Shown: positions 26,101-34,013 of the stretch, piece by piece | Layout: every line of letters begins with the position of its first letter | Numbering within the stretch: the stretch's first letter is position 1 | NCBI GenBank assembly: GCA_035490315.1 | Contig: DATHET010000116.1 | Coordinates: 1-35,662, forward strand | Source: JADJQU01 sp035490315 | GTDB lineage: Bacteria > Planctomycetota > UBA1135 > GCA-002686595 | Length of the DNA stretch: 35,662 bases | Reading direction: 5' to 3' | Notes under the pieces: model-generated | What the model was told of the DNA's origin: nothing | What the model saw: the letters and a program-made list of their open reading frames with translations, nothing else | Databases searched by the model: none | Position numbers and translations under genes: made by a program

Positions 26101-26547
26101 CTCGCGACCTACGTCGACTCGCTCTACGGCGGCGACGAGAAGCGCGGCCGCAAGCTGTTCCGCGAGAAGGACGAGCTCGCCTGCCTGCGCTGCCACAAGA
26201 TCGATGACGACGAGGGCGGCGACGTCGGCCCGAAGCTCGTCGGCCTGGGAGCTCGTTCGACGCGCGCCGACGTGCTCGAGGCCCTGTGCGAGCCCAACCG
26301 CGCGATCGCGCCGGGCTTCCGCAACACGCTGGTCTTCCTGAAGGACGAAACCCGCTTCGAGGGCCGCGCACTGTCCGAGGACGCGAAGACTCTTGTGTTG
26401 ATCGACGCCCAAGCGAAGACCCACGAGATCGACGTCGCGGAAATCGAAGAACGCCGCGAAGGCCAGTCCGCCATGCCGACCGACCTGACGAAACACATTT
26501 CGCGCGAAGAGATGCGCGACCTGATCGAGTTCCTTTCGAGGCTCTGA
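23185..26547 (+). CDS. PVC-type propeller / HEAT-repeat / haem-binding protein
   Basis: A 1120-residue secreted protein (MGRITSFAAVCFGIAGTVCG as signal) with the three-part plan seen in Planctomycetes and Verrucomicrobia. Residues about 40-440 resemble a sugar-dehydrogenase-type beta-propeller (GFKLPEGWKLELVAAEPLL, LTDTDGDGVLDVASVF, IGPDGKLYFSIGDRG, GLRNPQDLVFDAFGNLFTGD). About 460-960 is a HEAT-like repeat array (DEIRAQAARVLGDL, SPRVRMFAAIALSRIG). The end is a c-type haem domain with CLRCH at residues 1000-1004 and the PVC-type tail (ALCEPNRAIAPGFRNTLVFL). It probably takes electrons from a sugar substrate. The ATG at 23185 is preferred over an earlier ATG that overlaps the previous gene. 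It ends 2 bases before the next start. Confidence 0.93.
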   Translation: MGRITSFAAVCFGIAGTVCGQEKPEDPYAPHVAAASKEGAQAMAGFKLPEGWKLELVAAEPLLANPVCFAFDYDGKTVYVGETFRHHKGVTDIRDHMDWNDDDLAARTVEDRVAYFRKQLGLKFSDFERACERVRRLTDTDGDGVLDVASVFSDRYHDAAAGIGASLLSYRGDVYYTCIPSLWKLRDNDGDGRAEVEKELSTGYGVHVALLGHDLHGLRIGPDGKLYFSIGDRGLNVPLPGGKRLEYPEAGGVLRCNLDGSDLELFATGLRNPQDLVFDAFGNLFTGDNNSDGGDKARLVHVVEGSDSGWRQAYQWINEPDVRGPWNDEEQWHPYPDNQVAAILPPIANLCDGPSGITIDPGTGLPERYSGWLFVADFRGGAKGSGVRGFQLVPKGAGFTLGDNEETWWDVLATDVDIGPDGAMYVLDWTQGWNQTGKGRIYRAFDPTARDSAPAKETKRLLAEGFDQRGEAELATLLAHADQRVRQEAQFALVRKGEPSQAKFEQVAKTSPSRLARIHAIWGLGMMFRARGHGEIDPFAPLLADRDDEIRAQAARVLGDLRADKAGGALVKLLKDSSPRVRMFAAIALSRIGMNPAGPALVEFAAATDADDPVLRHCASLAMSTCMTAKDLSALSSHKSAQVRRTAVVALRRAKSELVATFLHDDDPTVVLEAARAIYDVPIPAAMEALARISDKPGDEYALQRRAINANFRLGTREHAARVAEFVSRTEVSVKLRREALLRLAQWATPSNRDSVVGAWRPLPARDAKFIEWLLLPISLDAELRAEPELGKEWIGACVANHALGAFEVLGPWIEDETMPSTIRAAAIRGFAQLMETPEMAAKLKESPELMAEIRPAMSSMVAALIACTDHEVRAAAIAELPKIAPEEALELALAFLRDGEFRERRAALQALGKIDAPEAVDALAVQLDRQIAGLFPPELALDLALAAEAHKSGKLDRKLTALRAPRAVEPALATYVDSLYGGDEKRGRKLFREKDELACLRCHKIDDDEGGDVGPKLVGLGARSTRADVLEALCEPNRAIAPGFRNTLVFLKDETRFEGRALSEDAKTLVLIDAQAKTHEIDVAEIEERREGQSAMPTDLTKHISREEMRDLIEFLSRL

Positions 26548-26549
26548 CC

Positions 26550-27446
26550 ATGAATTACTTCGACCGACGTTCCCTGCTGGCCGCGAGCGCGGCGCTCCTC
26601 ACGGCAAGCACCAGTGCGAAGGCGCAGCAGACCCCCGCGAGGCGATCGATCGCCGGCGATCTGCCACTGAAGAACACCAGGACGCACTTCGCCGCGAACC
26701 TCGAGATGTGGTGGGGCTCGCTCCCCTTTCCCGACCGCATCCGCGCCGCCAACGACGTCGGCTTCACCGCCTTCGAGTTCTGGCCCTGGCGCGGCAAGGA
26801 CCTCGACGCGATCACGGCCGCGATGAAGGAGACGGGAATGATCTGCACGCAGTTCACCGGCTGGGGATTCTCGCCGGGCATGAACGACGCGAAGAACCAC
26901 GACAAGCTCGAGCAGGAGATCAAGGACAGCTGCGCGACGGCCAAGAAGCTCGGCGCGAAAATGATGTGCGTGGTCGCGGGCAACGACATCCCAGGCGTCA
27001 GCCAGGAAGCGATGCACGACACGGTGATCGTCGGCCTCAAGCGCGTGGCCAAGATCGCCGAGGACAACGACGTCACGCTGGTCCTCGAGCCGATGAACAT
27101 CCGCGTCGACCACAAGGGCCATTGCCTCTACGGCTCTCCACCGGCGATCAAGATCGTGCGCGCCGTCGGCTCGACGCACGTGAAGATTCTCTGGGACCTG
27201 TACCACATGCACATCAGCGAAGGTGACCTCTGCGGCCACCTGCGCGAAGGCATCCAGGAGCTCGGCTACGTCCAGCTCGCCGATCACCCCGGCCGCAACG
27301 AGCCTGGGACGGGCGAGATCCATTACAACCGCGTGCTCAACGAGCTCGCGAACTTGAACTACACCGGTTACGTCGGCGTCGAATGCAATCCGAGCGTGCC
27401 CGAAGCGGACGCGGCGCGTGCCCTGGCACTGGCCGACATCTGGTAG
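26550..27446 (+). CDS. Tat-exported hydroxypyruvate isomerase-like TIM barrel
   Basis: A 298-residue protein with a twin-arginine signal (FDRRSLLAASAALLTASTSA). The mature part follows the hydroxypyruvate isomerase (Hyi) type of the AP_endonuc_2 family: THFAANLEMWWGSLPFPDRI, GFTAFEFWPWRGKDL, TLVLEPMNIRVDHKGHCLYG (metal-binding Glu), VKILWDLYHMHISEGDL, VQLADHPGRNEPGTGEIHY and YVGVECNPSVP (second Glu). Related enzymes convert hydroxypyruvate to tartronate semialdehyde or epimerise keto sugars. ATG begins 2 bases after the TGA of the haem protein, so translation is probably coupled. The exact substrate is unknown. Confidence 0.9.
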   Translation: MNYFDRRSLLAASAALLTASTSAKAQQTPARRSIAGDLPLKNTRTHFAANLEMWWGSLPFPDRIRAANDVGFTAFEFWPWRGKDLDAITAAMKETGMICTQFTGWGFSPGMNDAKNHDKLEQEIKDSCATAKKLGAKMMCVVAGNDIPGVSQEAMHDTVIVGLKRVAKIAEDNDVTLVLEPMNIRVDHKGHCLYGSPPAIKIVRAVGSTHVKILWDLYHMHISEGDLCGHLREGIQELGYVQLADHPGRNEPGTGEIHYNRVLNELANLNYTGYVGVECNPSVPEADAARALALADIW

Positions 27447-27456
27447 GCGAGGCTCC

Positions 27457-28344
27457 ATGCATCTCGATCGACGACAACTCATCGCGGCGTCCGGCGCGGT
27501 CGCGGCGCTCGGCGCCCTGCCTTCGATCGGTGCGCAGACCCCTGGCCACAAGTTCAAGAAGGCCGCGATGCTCGGCATGGTCAAGCACTCGGGCACGCTC
27601 GCGGAGAAGTTCGCGCTGTTGCGTGAGTGCGGATTCGACGGCGTCGAGCTCGACAGCCCGTCAGACTTGAAGACCGACGAGCTGCTCGCGGCGAAGAAAG
27701 CGACCGGCATCGAGGTCGAAGGCACCGTCGATTCCGTGCATTGGTCGAAGCCCCTCTCCGATCCCGACGAAAAGGTCCGCGCCGAGGGTCGCGCCGGCCT
27801 CGAGCGCGCGATCGCCGACTGCGCGGCCTGGGGCGGCACGAGCGTGCTGCTGGTTCCCGCCGTGGTGAACGAGAACGTCAGCTACGACGCCGCCTGGGAG
27901 CGCTCGACCGCCGAGATCAGGCAAATGCTCCCCGTGGCCGAGGCCGCGAAGGTCAAGATCGCCGTCGAGAACGTCTGGAACAGCTTCCTGCTCTCGCCGA
28001 TGGAAGCCGCGCGCTACGTCGATCAATTCGACTCGCCGTGGATCGGCTGGCACTTCGACGTCGGGAATGTCATCAACTACGGCTGGCCCGAGCAATGGAT
28101 CCGCATCCTGGGCAAGCGCATCCTGAAGCTGCACATCAAGGAATACAGCCGCAAGCAGCGCAACGACCTCGGCCTGTGGAAAGGCTTCGACGTCGAGCTC
28201 GGCGAGGGCGACAACCGCTGGCCGGAAGTCGTCAAGGCCCTGCGAGAAATCGGCTACGAAGGCTGGGCCTGCGCGGAAGTGAACGGCGGCGGCAAGGAGC
28301 GGCTGCTCGACATCGCGAAGCGCATGGACCGCATCCTGGCCTGA
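27457..28344 (+). CDS. Tat-exported sugar phosphate isomerase/epimerase-like TIM barrel
   Basis: A 295-residue protein with a twin-arginine signal (LDRRQLIAASGAVAALGALP). Mature sequence: AAMLGMVKHSGTLAEKFALL, GFDGVELDSP, VKIAVENVWNSFLLSP (metal Glu), WIGWHFDVGNVINYG (Asp), ILKLHIKEYSRKQRND (His, Glu) and WACAEVNGGG (second Glu), the L-ribulose-5-phosphate 3-epimerase-like group of the AP_endonuc_2 family. It starts 10 bases after the previous stop and is the last gene of the unit. Three similar but diverged barrels side by side suggest successive steps on one substrate series, not simple duplication. Confidence 0.9.
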   Translation: MHLDRRQLIAASGAVAALGALPSIGAQTPGHKFKKAAMLGMVKHSGTLAEKFALLRECGFDGVELDSPSDLKTDELLAAKKATGIEVEGTVDSVHWSKPLSDPDEKVRAEGRAGLERAIADCAAWGGTSVLLVPAVVNENVSYDAAWERSTAEIRQMLPVAEAAKVKIAVENVWNSFLLSPMEAARYVDQFDSPWIGWHFDVGNVINYGWPEQWIRILGKRILKLHIKEYSRKQRNDLGLWKGFDVELGEGDNRWPEVVKALREIGYEGWACAEVNGGGKERLLDIAKRMDRILA

Positions 28345-28526
28345 CAGCCCGTTGAACAGTCCCTGCCGCGGCGCTGCGTGCGGCGGTGATGCTGCGTCGC
28401 GCCGGGAAAGCTGTGCTCAGCGGCCGTAGCAGGCCGACCCGACGTTCTGGAACTGGCGGGCGCGTCTGGAGCCGGGCTCGCGGTGTATGCTGCCCATTCG
28501 TCTTCCAACGTCACGGAAAGCACACG

Positions 28527-30812
28527 ATGGTCCGCAAGATCCTGATCCTCCTCCTCGCCCTCTTCGCCTTCACCACCTCGCTCCACGCGCAGTCCCCCGA
28601 GGAGGTCAAGTTCCGGGAGAAGCAGGCCGACGCGTTGAACAAGTACGCGGCCTCGGCATCGAAGGCCGGCTATCCGCAGGTCGCCAGGCGCATCTGGCTG
28701 ATGCTGCTCAGCGAGTATGCGCCCAACGACGCCGAGGCGCGCGCGGCCCTGGGCTACCTGCACGTCGGGAATTCCTGGACCCTCGATCCGGCCTTCACCT
28801 ATCCAAAGAGCGACAACCCCGACGCGAAGGCGGCCAAGCGGCTGCAGGAAGAGTGGACCGCGGTCGCCGACAAGGTCGCCAAGGCGCACTTGAAGATGGC
28901 GCAGGATTACGACCAGGCGGGTCGCGCGGACATGGCGCGCTGGCACTTCGAGAAGGTCATCTACTTCACGCCCAACGACGCGGCGGCGAAGGCGGCGCTG
29001 CTCTACAAGCCGGTCGCGGGACTCTCTGGGACAGATCTGGAGCAGACGCTGTACGACCGCTCGAAGATGCTCGAGAAAGTCGTCGGCGAGGAAGTGAAGA
29101 AGGATTATCCCGTCGAGGAGCGCCCGGCGACGGACACCAATGCGCTGCTCGAGAAGGCGAAGGTGCGCTACTCGACCGTGAAGTCCGAGTTCTTCACGAT
29201 CCGCGGCGACTTCGAGGTCGATCTGCTCAAGGCGGCGGCGGTCAATGCCGAGCGCGCGCTGCGGGTCATGCAGGCCGCCTACGCGGGCGAGACCGGCTTC
29301 AACCTCGATCCGAAGCGCTGGCCCACCGACTGGGCGTGCTTCAAGGACAAGGATACCTACCTGCAGATCCTCAAGGCCAACGCCGACCTGATGACACCGG
29401 CCGAGCTGAAGTTCCGCCTCGAGCAGACCTCGAGCTGCGGCCTCAACGGGGCCGGCGTCTCGCTCGGCCTGTCGGCGGCCGGAAACGAGCAGGGCATCCT
29501 CGACGGAGCCGTCCGCTCGGTGGCGCAGTTCAGCGCGAACTTCAATTCCCCAGCTTTGCGCGAAGGCATCGGCCACGCCTTCGTCGCCATGTTCTTCAAC
29601 AACAACCGGCAATTCATCGTCGACCGCCAGGAGCAGATGCGCTCGCACACCGGCGAGGAGGACTACGACAAGTACTCGCCGAACATGGACACCTGGAGGG
29701 ACCTGGCGCTCGAGTCGGCCTGGAAGATCAGCGAGGGCACTCCCGCGGCGCGGCTGCCGATGATCACAGCGGACAAGTTCCCCGACGACGCGCGGATCAA
29801 GGCCTGGTCGTTCTGCGACTACCTGGTGCGCCGCGATCCTGACCTGTTGAGGAGCCTGGACACGTTCAAGGGTGAGGCGAGCCCCATCGACGTCGAGAAG
29901 AAATTCACCGAGGCCAACAAGGGGTTGTCGATCGCGCAGCTCGAGAAGGAATGGAAGGATTTCTGGACCGAGGCCAGCCCGGTCTTGAAGGCGATCAAGG
30001 ACAACGCCGAGCCTTTGACCGCGGTCAGCCCGGACACGAAGAAGTGGCTCGAGGCGTTCAACAAGGCGCGCGTCGCGCAGGGCGCCACGGCGGTGACCTG
30101 GAGCGCCAACTATTCCACGCGCTGCCACGAGCACATCGAGTACTTGAAGGGCAACGAGACCGAGCGCGGGGCGGCGGCCGAGCAGCGCGAGGATGCGGCC
30201 CTGGCCGGCGGCTCGCACCTCGGCGACATGTTCGCGCAGATGGCCCTGGTGTCGACGGACACCAGCAAGCCCAAGGAGCTCTTCGCCACGTGGATGAACT
30301 ATCCCGGGTACCGCGACGCGATGCTCAATGACCGGCTGCTGACCATCGGGCTGTACGCCGAGGGTCCGTTCCTGGTGATCGACGCGATCCGCGGCGTCGG
30401 CCGGCCGGCGGAGGGCAAGGGCGGGTACAAGGCCTGGCCGAACCTGGTCAAGGAGAGCGTGCCGAACGAGATGGCGGTCGCCGATCTCGGCCCCGAGGTG
30501 GCGGAGTTCCTCGCCAAGAATGGCCATGGGGACAAGAAGGTGATCGGCTACCCGCTGACCCTGCACCACTTCGGGCCCGGCGGAGTCCCCGGCGTGCAGA
30601 ACACCTACCGCTGCCAGGTCACGATCAACAACACCCCGGTCGAGGGCCTGATCCACATCGCCGACGGCGGCTCCAACCGCCGCAGCTCCGCCCCCGGCCT
30701 GATCGTCTTCTACCCCCTCGAGCCGCTCAAGAAAGGCCGCGAAGTCGAAGCCGTCTGGACCTTCGAAAACGCCGGAGGCATCGTCCGCATGGCCACCAAG
30801 TTCAACACCTGA
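28527..30812 (+). CDS. Large secreted protein with C-terminal CAP/SCP-like domain
   Basis: A 761-residue protein with signal MVRKILILLLALFAFTTSLH, cleaved near AQS. Residues about 25-150 are helical and TPR-like (ALNKYAASASKAGYPQVARR, AQDYDQAGRADMARWHFEKV). The middle (about 200-480) has an EGIGHAFVAMFF section and looks like an inactive gluzincin-style region; I do not recognise it firmly. Residues about 505-640 resemble a CAP (SCP/PR1) domain: LEAFNKARVAQGATAVTWSA, CHEHIEYLKGN, GSHLGDMFAQM and GYRDAMLNDRLLTIGLYAEG. CAP proteins bind lipids or other ligands outside the cell. The end is beta-rich. GGAAAG precedes the ATG by about 9 bases. It seems to be a single gene. Confidence 0.82.
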   Translation: MVRKILILLLALFAFTTSLHAQSPEEVKFREKQADALNKYAASASKAGYPQVARRIWLMLLSEYAPNDAEARAALGYLHVGNSWTLDPAFTYPKSDNPDAKAAKRLQEEWTAVADKVAKAHLKMAQDYDQAGRADMARWHFEKVIYFTPNDAAAKAALLYKPVAGLSGTDLEQTLYDRSKMLEKVVGEEVKKDYPVEERPATDTNALLEKAKVRYSTVKSEFFTIRGDFEVDLLKAAAVNAERALRVMQAAYAGETGFNLDPKRWPTDWACFKDKDTYLQILKANADLMTPAELKFRLEQTSSCGLNGAGVSLGLSAAGNEQGILDGAVRSVAQFSANFNSPALREGIGHAFVAMFFNNNRQFIVDRQEQMRSHTGEEDYDKYSPNMDTWRDLALESAWKISEGTPAARLPMITADKFPDDARIKAWSFCDYLVRRDPDLLRSLDTFKGEASPIDVEKKFTEANKGLSIAQLEKEWKDFWTEASPVLKAIKDNAEPLTAVSPDTKKWLEAFNKARVAQGATAVTWSANYSTRCHEHIEYLKGNETERGAAAEQREDAALAGGSHLGDMFAQMALVSTDTSKPKELFATWMNYPGYRDAMLNDRLLTIGLYAEGPFLVIDAIRGVGRPAEGKGGYKAWPNLVKESVPNEMAVADLGPEVAEFLAKNGHGDKKVIGYPLTLHHFGPGGVPGVQNTYRCQVTINNTPVEGLIHIADGGSNRRSSAPGLIVFYPLEPLKKGREVEAVWTFENAGGIVRMATKFNT

Positions 30813-31102
30813 CCGGTACCCGGTATTCCACCGCCATCCTGAACATTATCATTACACGAGCGAGGACCTCACAGCGCCCGGGGCCGCGACCAACGTCGCC
30901 GCGGCGTTGCACCGGAACCAGGGGGAAGAGCACGGACGCGGGCCATGCGCGACGCGGCGAAGGTCAGATCAAGGGGCGCGCGACTCCGAACCCTCGCTGC
31001 GCAAGTCACGCGCGCCGGTGAATGTCGGAATCGAGCCGGGTTCCGCCGCGCCGCCGTCGCGGGGTGAGCGCCGGTAAGGACAGTGTTCAGGATGGTGGTG
31101 GT
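30813..31102. other. Convergent gap without a gene
   Basis: Nothing credible is encoded here. A short inverted repeat, ACCGG-TAC-CCGGT, follows the CAP-domain gene stop, and an AT-richer patch (near 30840-30860) stands out from the surrounding GC-rich DNA. No T-run terminator is visible. Confidence 0.4.
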
Positions 31103-33994
31103 TTACCGGGAACCAGGGCGGGTCACGGGGACTTGGGTGGTTTGGATCTTGTTGTCGCGGAGGAGCCAGCACTCGGCGGTGGCGCCTTCGGAGGTGGAGA
31201 GGGGCTCGAGGAAGTCGCGGAGGGCGGCGAGGTTTTCGAAGCGCACGAGCTGGGCGTGCTCGCTGTCGATCGAGCGCACCAGGGCGCTGGCGCCGAGCAG
31301 CAAGTCGCCAGGCTTGACGTCGAGGACCTTTCCGGCGGGCGGCTGGACCTGGACGACGCGCAGGGCGCCGTTCATCAGGCGGTTCGGCGCGCCGTCGCTG
31401 ATGCCCGTGTAGGCGCGGTGCAGGGCGATCGAGGCATCGCGCACGCGCTGGGACTCCGCGGCGTAGTCGACCTCGGCCACCTCGATGCCGGTCTGGCGGA
31501 AGATGCGCCAGGTCGCGTGGCTGATGGGATGGAGCACAACTGCGACGCGCTCGCCCTTGCGATCGAGCGCGAGATGCATCTCCGGCGCCGACTTGAGCGC
31601 GAGCAGCAGATTGCCGTAGTCCATCGCGCTCGCGACCGCCCGCTCGTCGACCGAGCGCAGCAGGTCGCTCACGGCCACGCCCGCCGCCGCCGCCGGGCCG
31701 TGCTCGTCGACCGAGTGCACCATGACGCCGCCGTCGGGCGCGTCCTCGACGGTCAGGCCCAGGAAGGGCCCCATCGTCGCCAGGAGTTTCTGCCCGAAGA
31801 CCTGCCGCACCCGCTCGACAGGAATCGCGAGGCCCGCGCCGGCTCTTCCCGCGCTGTTGATCCCGACCAGACGCCCTTCGATGTCGAGCAACGCACCGCC
31901 GCTGTTGCCCGGGTTGATCGCCGCGTCCGTCTGCAGCATGCCGGTGTACCGGTGAAGGCGACCGGCGATGGGCACGTCCTGGTCCTTGGCCGCGAGGATG
32001 CCGACCGTGACCGTGTTGGCCTTGCCGTAGGGATTTCCGATGGCGACCACGGCATCCCCCGCCCGCATCGGCTTGGAAGCGCCGAGCGGGACGGGCTTGA
32101 CCGATTCTCCAGCGGGCACCTCGAGCTGGATCAGCGCCAGGTCGTCGTCGCGCGAGGTCGCCAGCACGTGCGCCGGATAGCGTTTGCCCGAAGGCAGGGT
32201 GACCTCGATGGCGTGGTCGCTGCGCTGCGCGCCGTCCTCGCCGAGCGTCGGGTGCACCACGTGCCAGTTGGTGATCGCCAGCCCGCTGCCGTCGATCACG
32301 ACCCCCGCGCCCGCGCCGAGGGGCATGAGCTCGCCGACCGTCGCGAAGGGGTCGAAGCCCTCCGCCTGGGGCGCCTGGGCACTCACGACCACGTTCAACA
32401 AGGAGTCGCGCGTCGCCGAAACGATCTTCGTGACCGTGTTGCGGCGCAGGGCCAGCTCCTTCTCGGTGGCTGCCGCGGCGGCGCGCAGACTCGGCGCCTT
32501 GCCGTTCTGCTCGAGCTCCGGAGCCAGCCAGGTGCGGATGCGATCGATCGGCAAGGCCACGCCCAGGTAGCTCTCGCCCCGCTCGCGCTCCTCGTTCTCG
32601 GCGTAATCCGCGATGGCGATCCCGATCAGATGCCCCGCGGCATCGACCACCGCGCCGCCCCGGTGCCCGTCGTGGACCCAGCCGCCGATGCGCAGGCGCT
32701 CGTCGACCTCGAGAGCCGCCAACACGCACGAGCTGACCGTCGGCGTGTGCCCATAGGGATTGCCGATCACCGCGATCGTCTCCCCCGCCATGGCCGCGTC
32801 GGAGCTGCCGAGCTCGATCGCCGGCAGGCGCACGCCCTCGGGCAGCTTGATCTGGAGCAGCACGAGCCGCTTGACCGGCAAGGTGCGCAAGACGCTGGCG
32901 CGGAAGCTCGCCCCGTCGAGCAGGCGCACGCCGACCTCGCTCGCGTGACCGACGACGTCGTAGCTGGCGAGCACCAGCCCGGCGGGGTCGATGATCACGC
33001 CCGAGCCCAGGCTCTTCCCCACTTTCTGCGCGTAGGGATCGTTGAGCTCGGAATTCTGCGGGCGCGCGTCGTCGGCCCCTCTCCACACGCTGACGACCGA
33101 GGGAGCGGCGCCGCGCACGATCGCCGCCGCGACGTCGTCGGCCGCCGGCTTCCCACCGGAGGCCTTCGGCGCCTCGAGCCGATCGGGAAACGCGCGCCGG
33201 ATCGCCGCGGCACTGACCGCGACCGCGTAGTCGACGTGGTTCTGGCCGAACTTCTCGTCGGCCTTCACGTCGTAGGCCTTGCGCTGCACCGTGTTCATGA
33301 TCCCCAGGACCACGCCTTGCCGGTCGACGAAAGGCCCGCCGTCGACCACGTCGAGCACGGCCGCGTCGGTGATCAGCACCTCGCTCTTCTCGAGCTTGCC
33401 CTGACGAAGAGCCACCGGTCCGCTCGGCATGGCGACCACGCCCGCCAGCGCGAAGTTCTCCTTGCCCTCGGGACGGCCGAGTGCAAAGACGTCCGACCCG
33501 GGTGCAGGCGGCGCGCCGGAAGCCAGATCGACGGCCGCGACGAGCTCGCCGGCGTCGAGCTCGAGCTGCAGCAAGGCGAGGTCCAGCCGCGCATCGCGCG
33601 CGATCACCTTGGCATGCAGGGAGCGCTCGCCCGCGAGCTGGACTTCCAGCCAGTACTCCGCCCCCGGCGCTCCCCCGCCGATCGGGATCTCCTGGATCAG
33701 GTGCTCGTTGGTGACCACCAGCCCGCGCGCGTCGACCACGAAGCCCGAGGACGAGCGCTCGACGCGCACCGCGCCCGCGCGCGCAGTCTGGAACTGCACC
33801 GAGACGTGGACCAGGCCGCGCGAGGCTTCCTCGACGGCCGGAGCGATCGAAGTCTGAGCCGGCGCGAAGGCAATCGGAGCGGCGTTTCGCGCCCTCGGCA
33901 TCGAGCATGCGCAGGTGGCCGTGGCGACGAAGGAAACGCAGGTCGCGGCAAAAAATGCCGCGACGGTCAAAGACAGTCGCATGAAAAACCTCAT
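31103..33994 (-). CDS. Secreted protein with three trypsin-like domains, only the third complete
   Basis: A 963-residue exported protein (signal RLSLTVAAFFAATCVSFVA). It contains three DegP/HtrA-like trypsin folds in a row. Domain 1 (about 60-265) keeps His98 (TNEHLI) and Asp138 (LDLALLQL), but the Ser motif reads DVVDGGP with Asp218. Domain 2 (about 285-490) has lost all three: Asp346 in ASYDVVG, Arg376 in KRLVLLQ and Arg445 in GHRGG. Domain 3 (about 520-740) has His578 (TNWHVV), Asp618 (DDDLALIQL) and Ser698 (INPGNSGG), an intact triad. A PDZ-like domain follows (about 745-840), then a second PDZ-like tail. HtrA proteins handle damaged envelope proteins. The gene begins 19 bases after the CxxC-rich protein and is likely cotranscribed with it. 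Confidence 0.9.
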   Translation of the reverse strand: MRFFMRLSLTVAAFFAATCVSFVATATCACSMPRARNAAPIAFAPAQTSIAPAVEEASRGLVHVSVQFQTARAGAVRVERSSSGFVVDARGLVVTNEHLIQEIPIGGGAPGAEYWLEVQLAGERSLHAKVIARDARLDLALLQLELDAGELVAAVDLASGAPPAPGSDVFALGRPEGKENFALAGVVAMPSGPVALRQGKLEKSEVLITDAAVLDVVDGGPFVDRQGVVLGIMNTVQRKAYDVKADEKFGQNHVDYAVAVSAAAIRRAFPDRLEAPKASGGKPAADDVAAAIVRGAAPSVVSVWRGADDARPQNSELNDPYAQKVGKSLGSGVIIDPAGLVLASYDVVGHASEVGVRLLDGASFRASVLRTLPVKRLVLLQIKLPEGVRLPAIELGSSDAAMAGETIAVIGNPYGHTPTVSSCVLAALEVDERLRIGGWVHDGHRGGAVVDAAGHLIGIAIADYAENEERERGESYLGVALPIDRIRTWLAPELEQNGKAPSLRAAAAATEKELALRRNTVTKIVSATRDSLLNVVVSAQAPQAEGFDPFATVGELMPLGAGAGVVIDGSGLAITNWHVVHPTLGEDGAQRSDHAIEVTLPSGKRYPAHVLATSRDDDLALIQLEVPAGESVKPVPLGASKPMRAGDAVVAIGNPYGKANTVTVGILAAKDQDVPIAGRLHRYTGMLQTDAAINPGNSGGALLDIEGRLVGINSAGRAGAGLAIPVERVRQVFGQKLLATMGPFLGLTVEDAPDGGVMVHSVDEHGPAAAAGVAVSDLLRSVDERAVASAMDYGNLLLALKSAPEMHLALDRKGERVAVVLHPISHATWRIFRQTGIEVAEVDYAAESQRVRDASIALHRAYTGISDGAPNRLMNGALRVVQVQPPAGKVLDVKPGDLLLGASALVRSIDSEHAQLVRFENLAALRDFLEPLSTSEGATAECWLLRDNKIQTTQVPVTRPGSR

Positions 33995-34013
33995 CGGGCG
34001 CGAGACGTGCGAC

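Noticed and set aside
28345..28526. Promoter (TATGCT near 28490) for the CAP-domain gene
   Set aside because: The -10-like box has no acceptable -35 at a normal distance.
28254..30656. Open frame of 800 codons on the minus strand
   Set aside because: Antisense to the CAP-domain gene; Arg/Leu/Val-rich without motifs.
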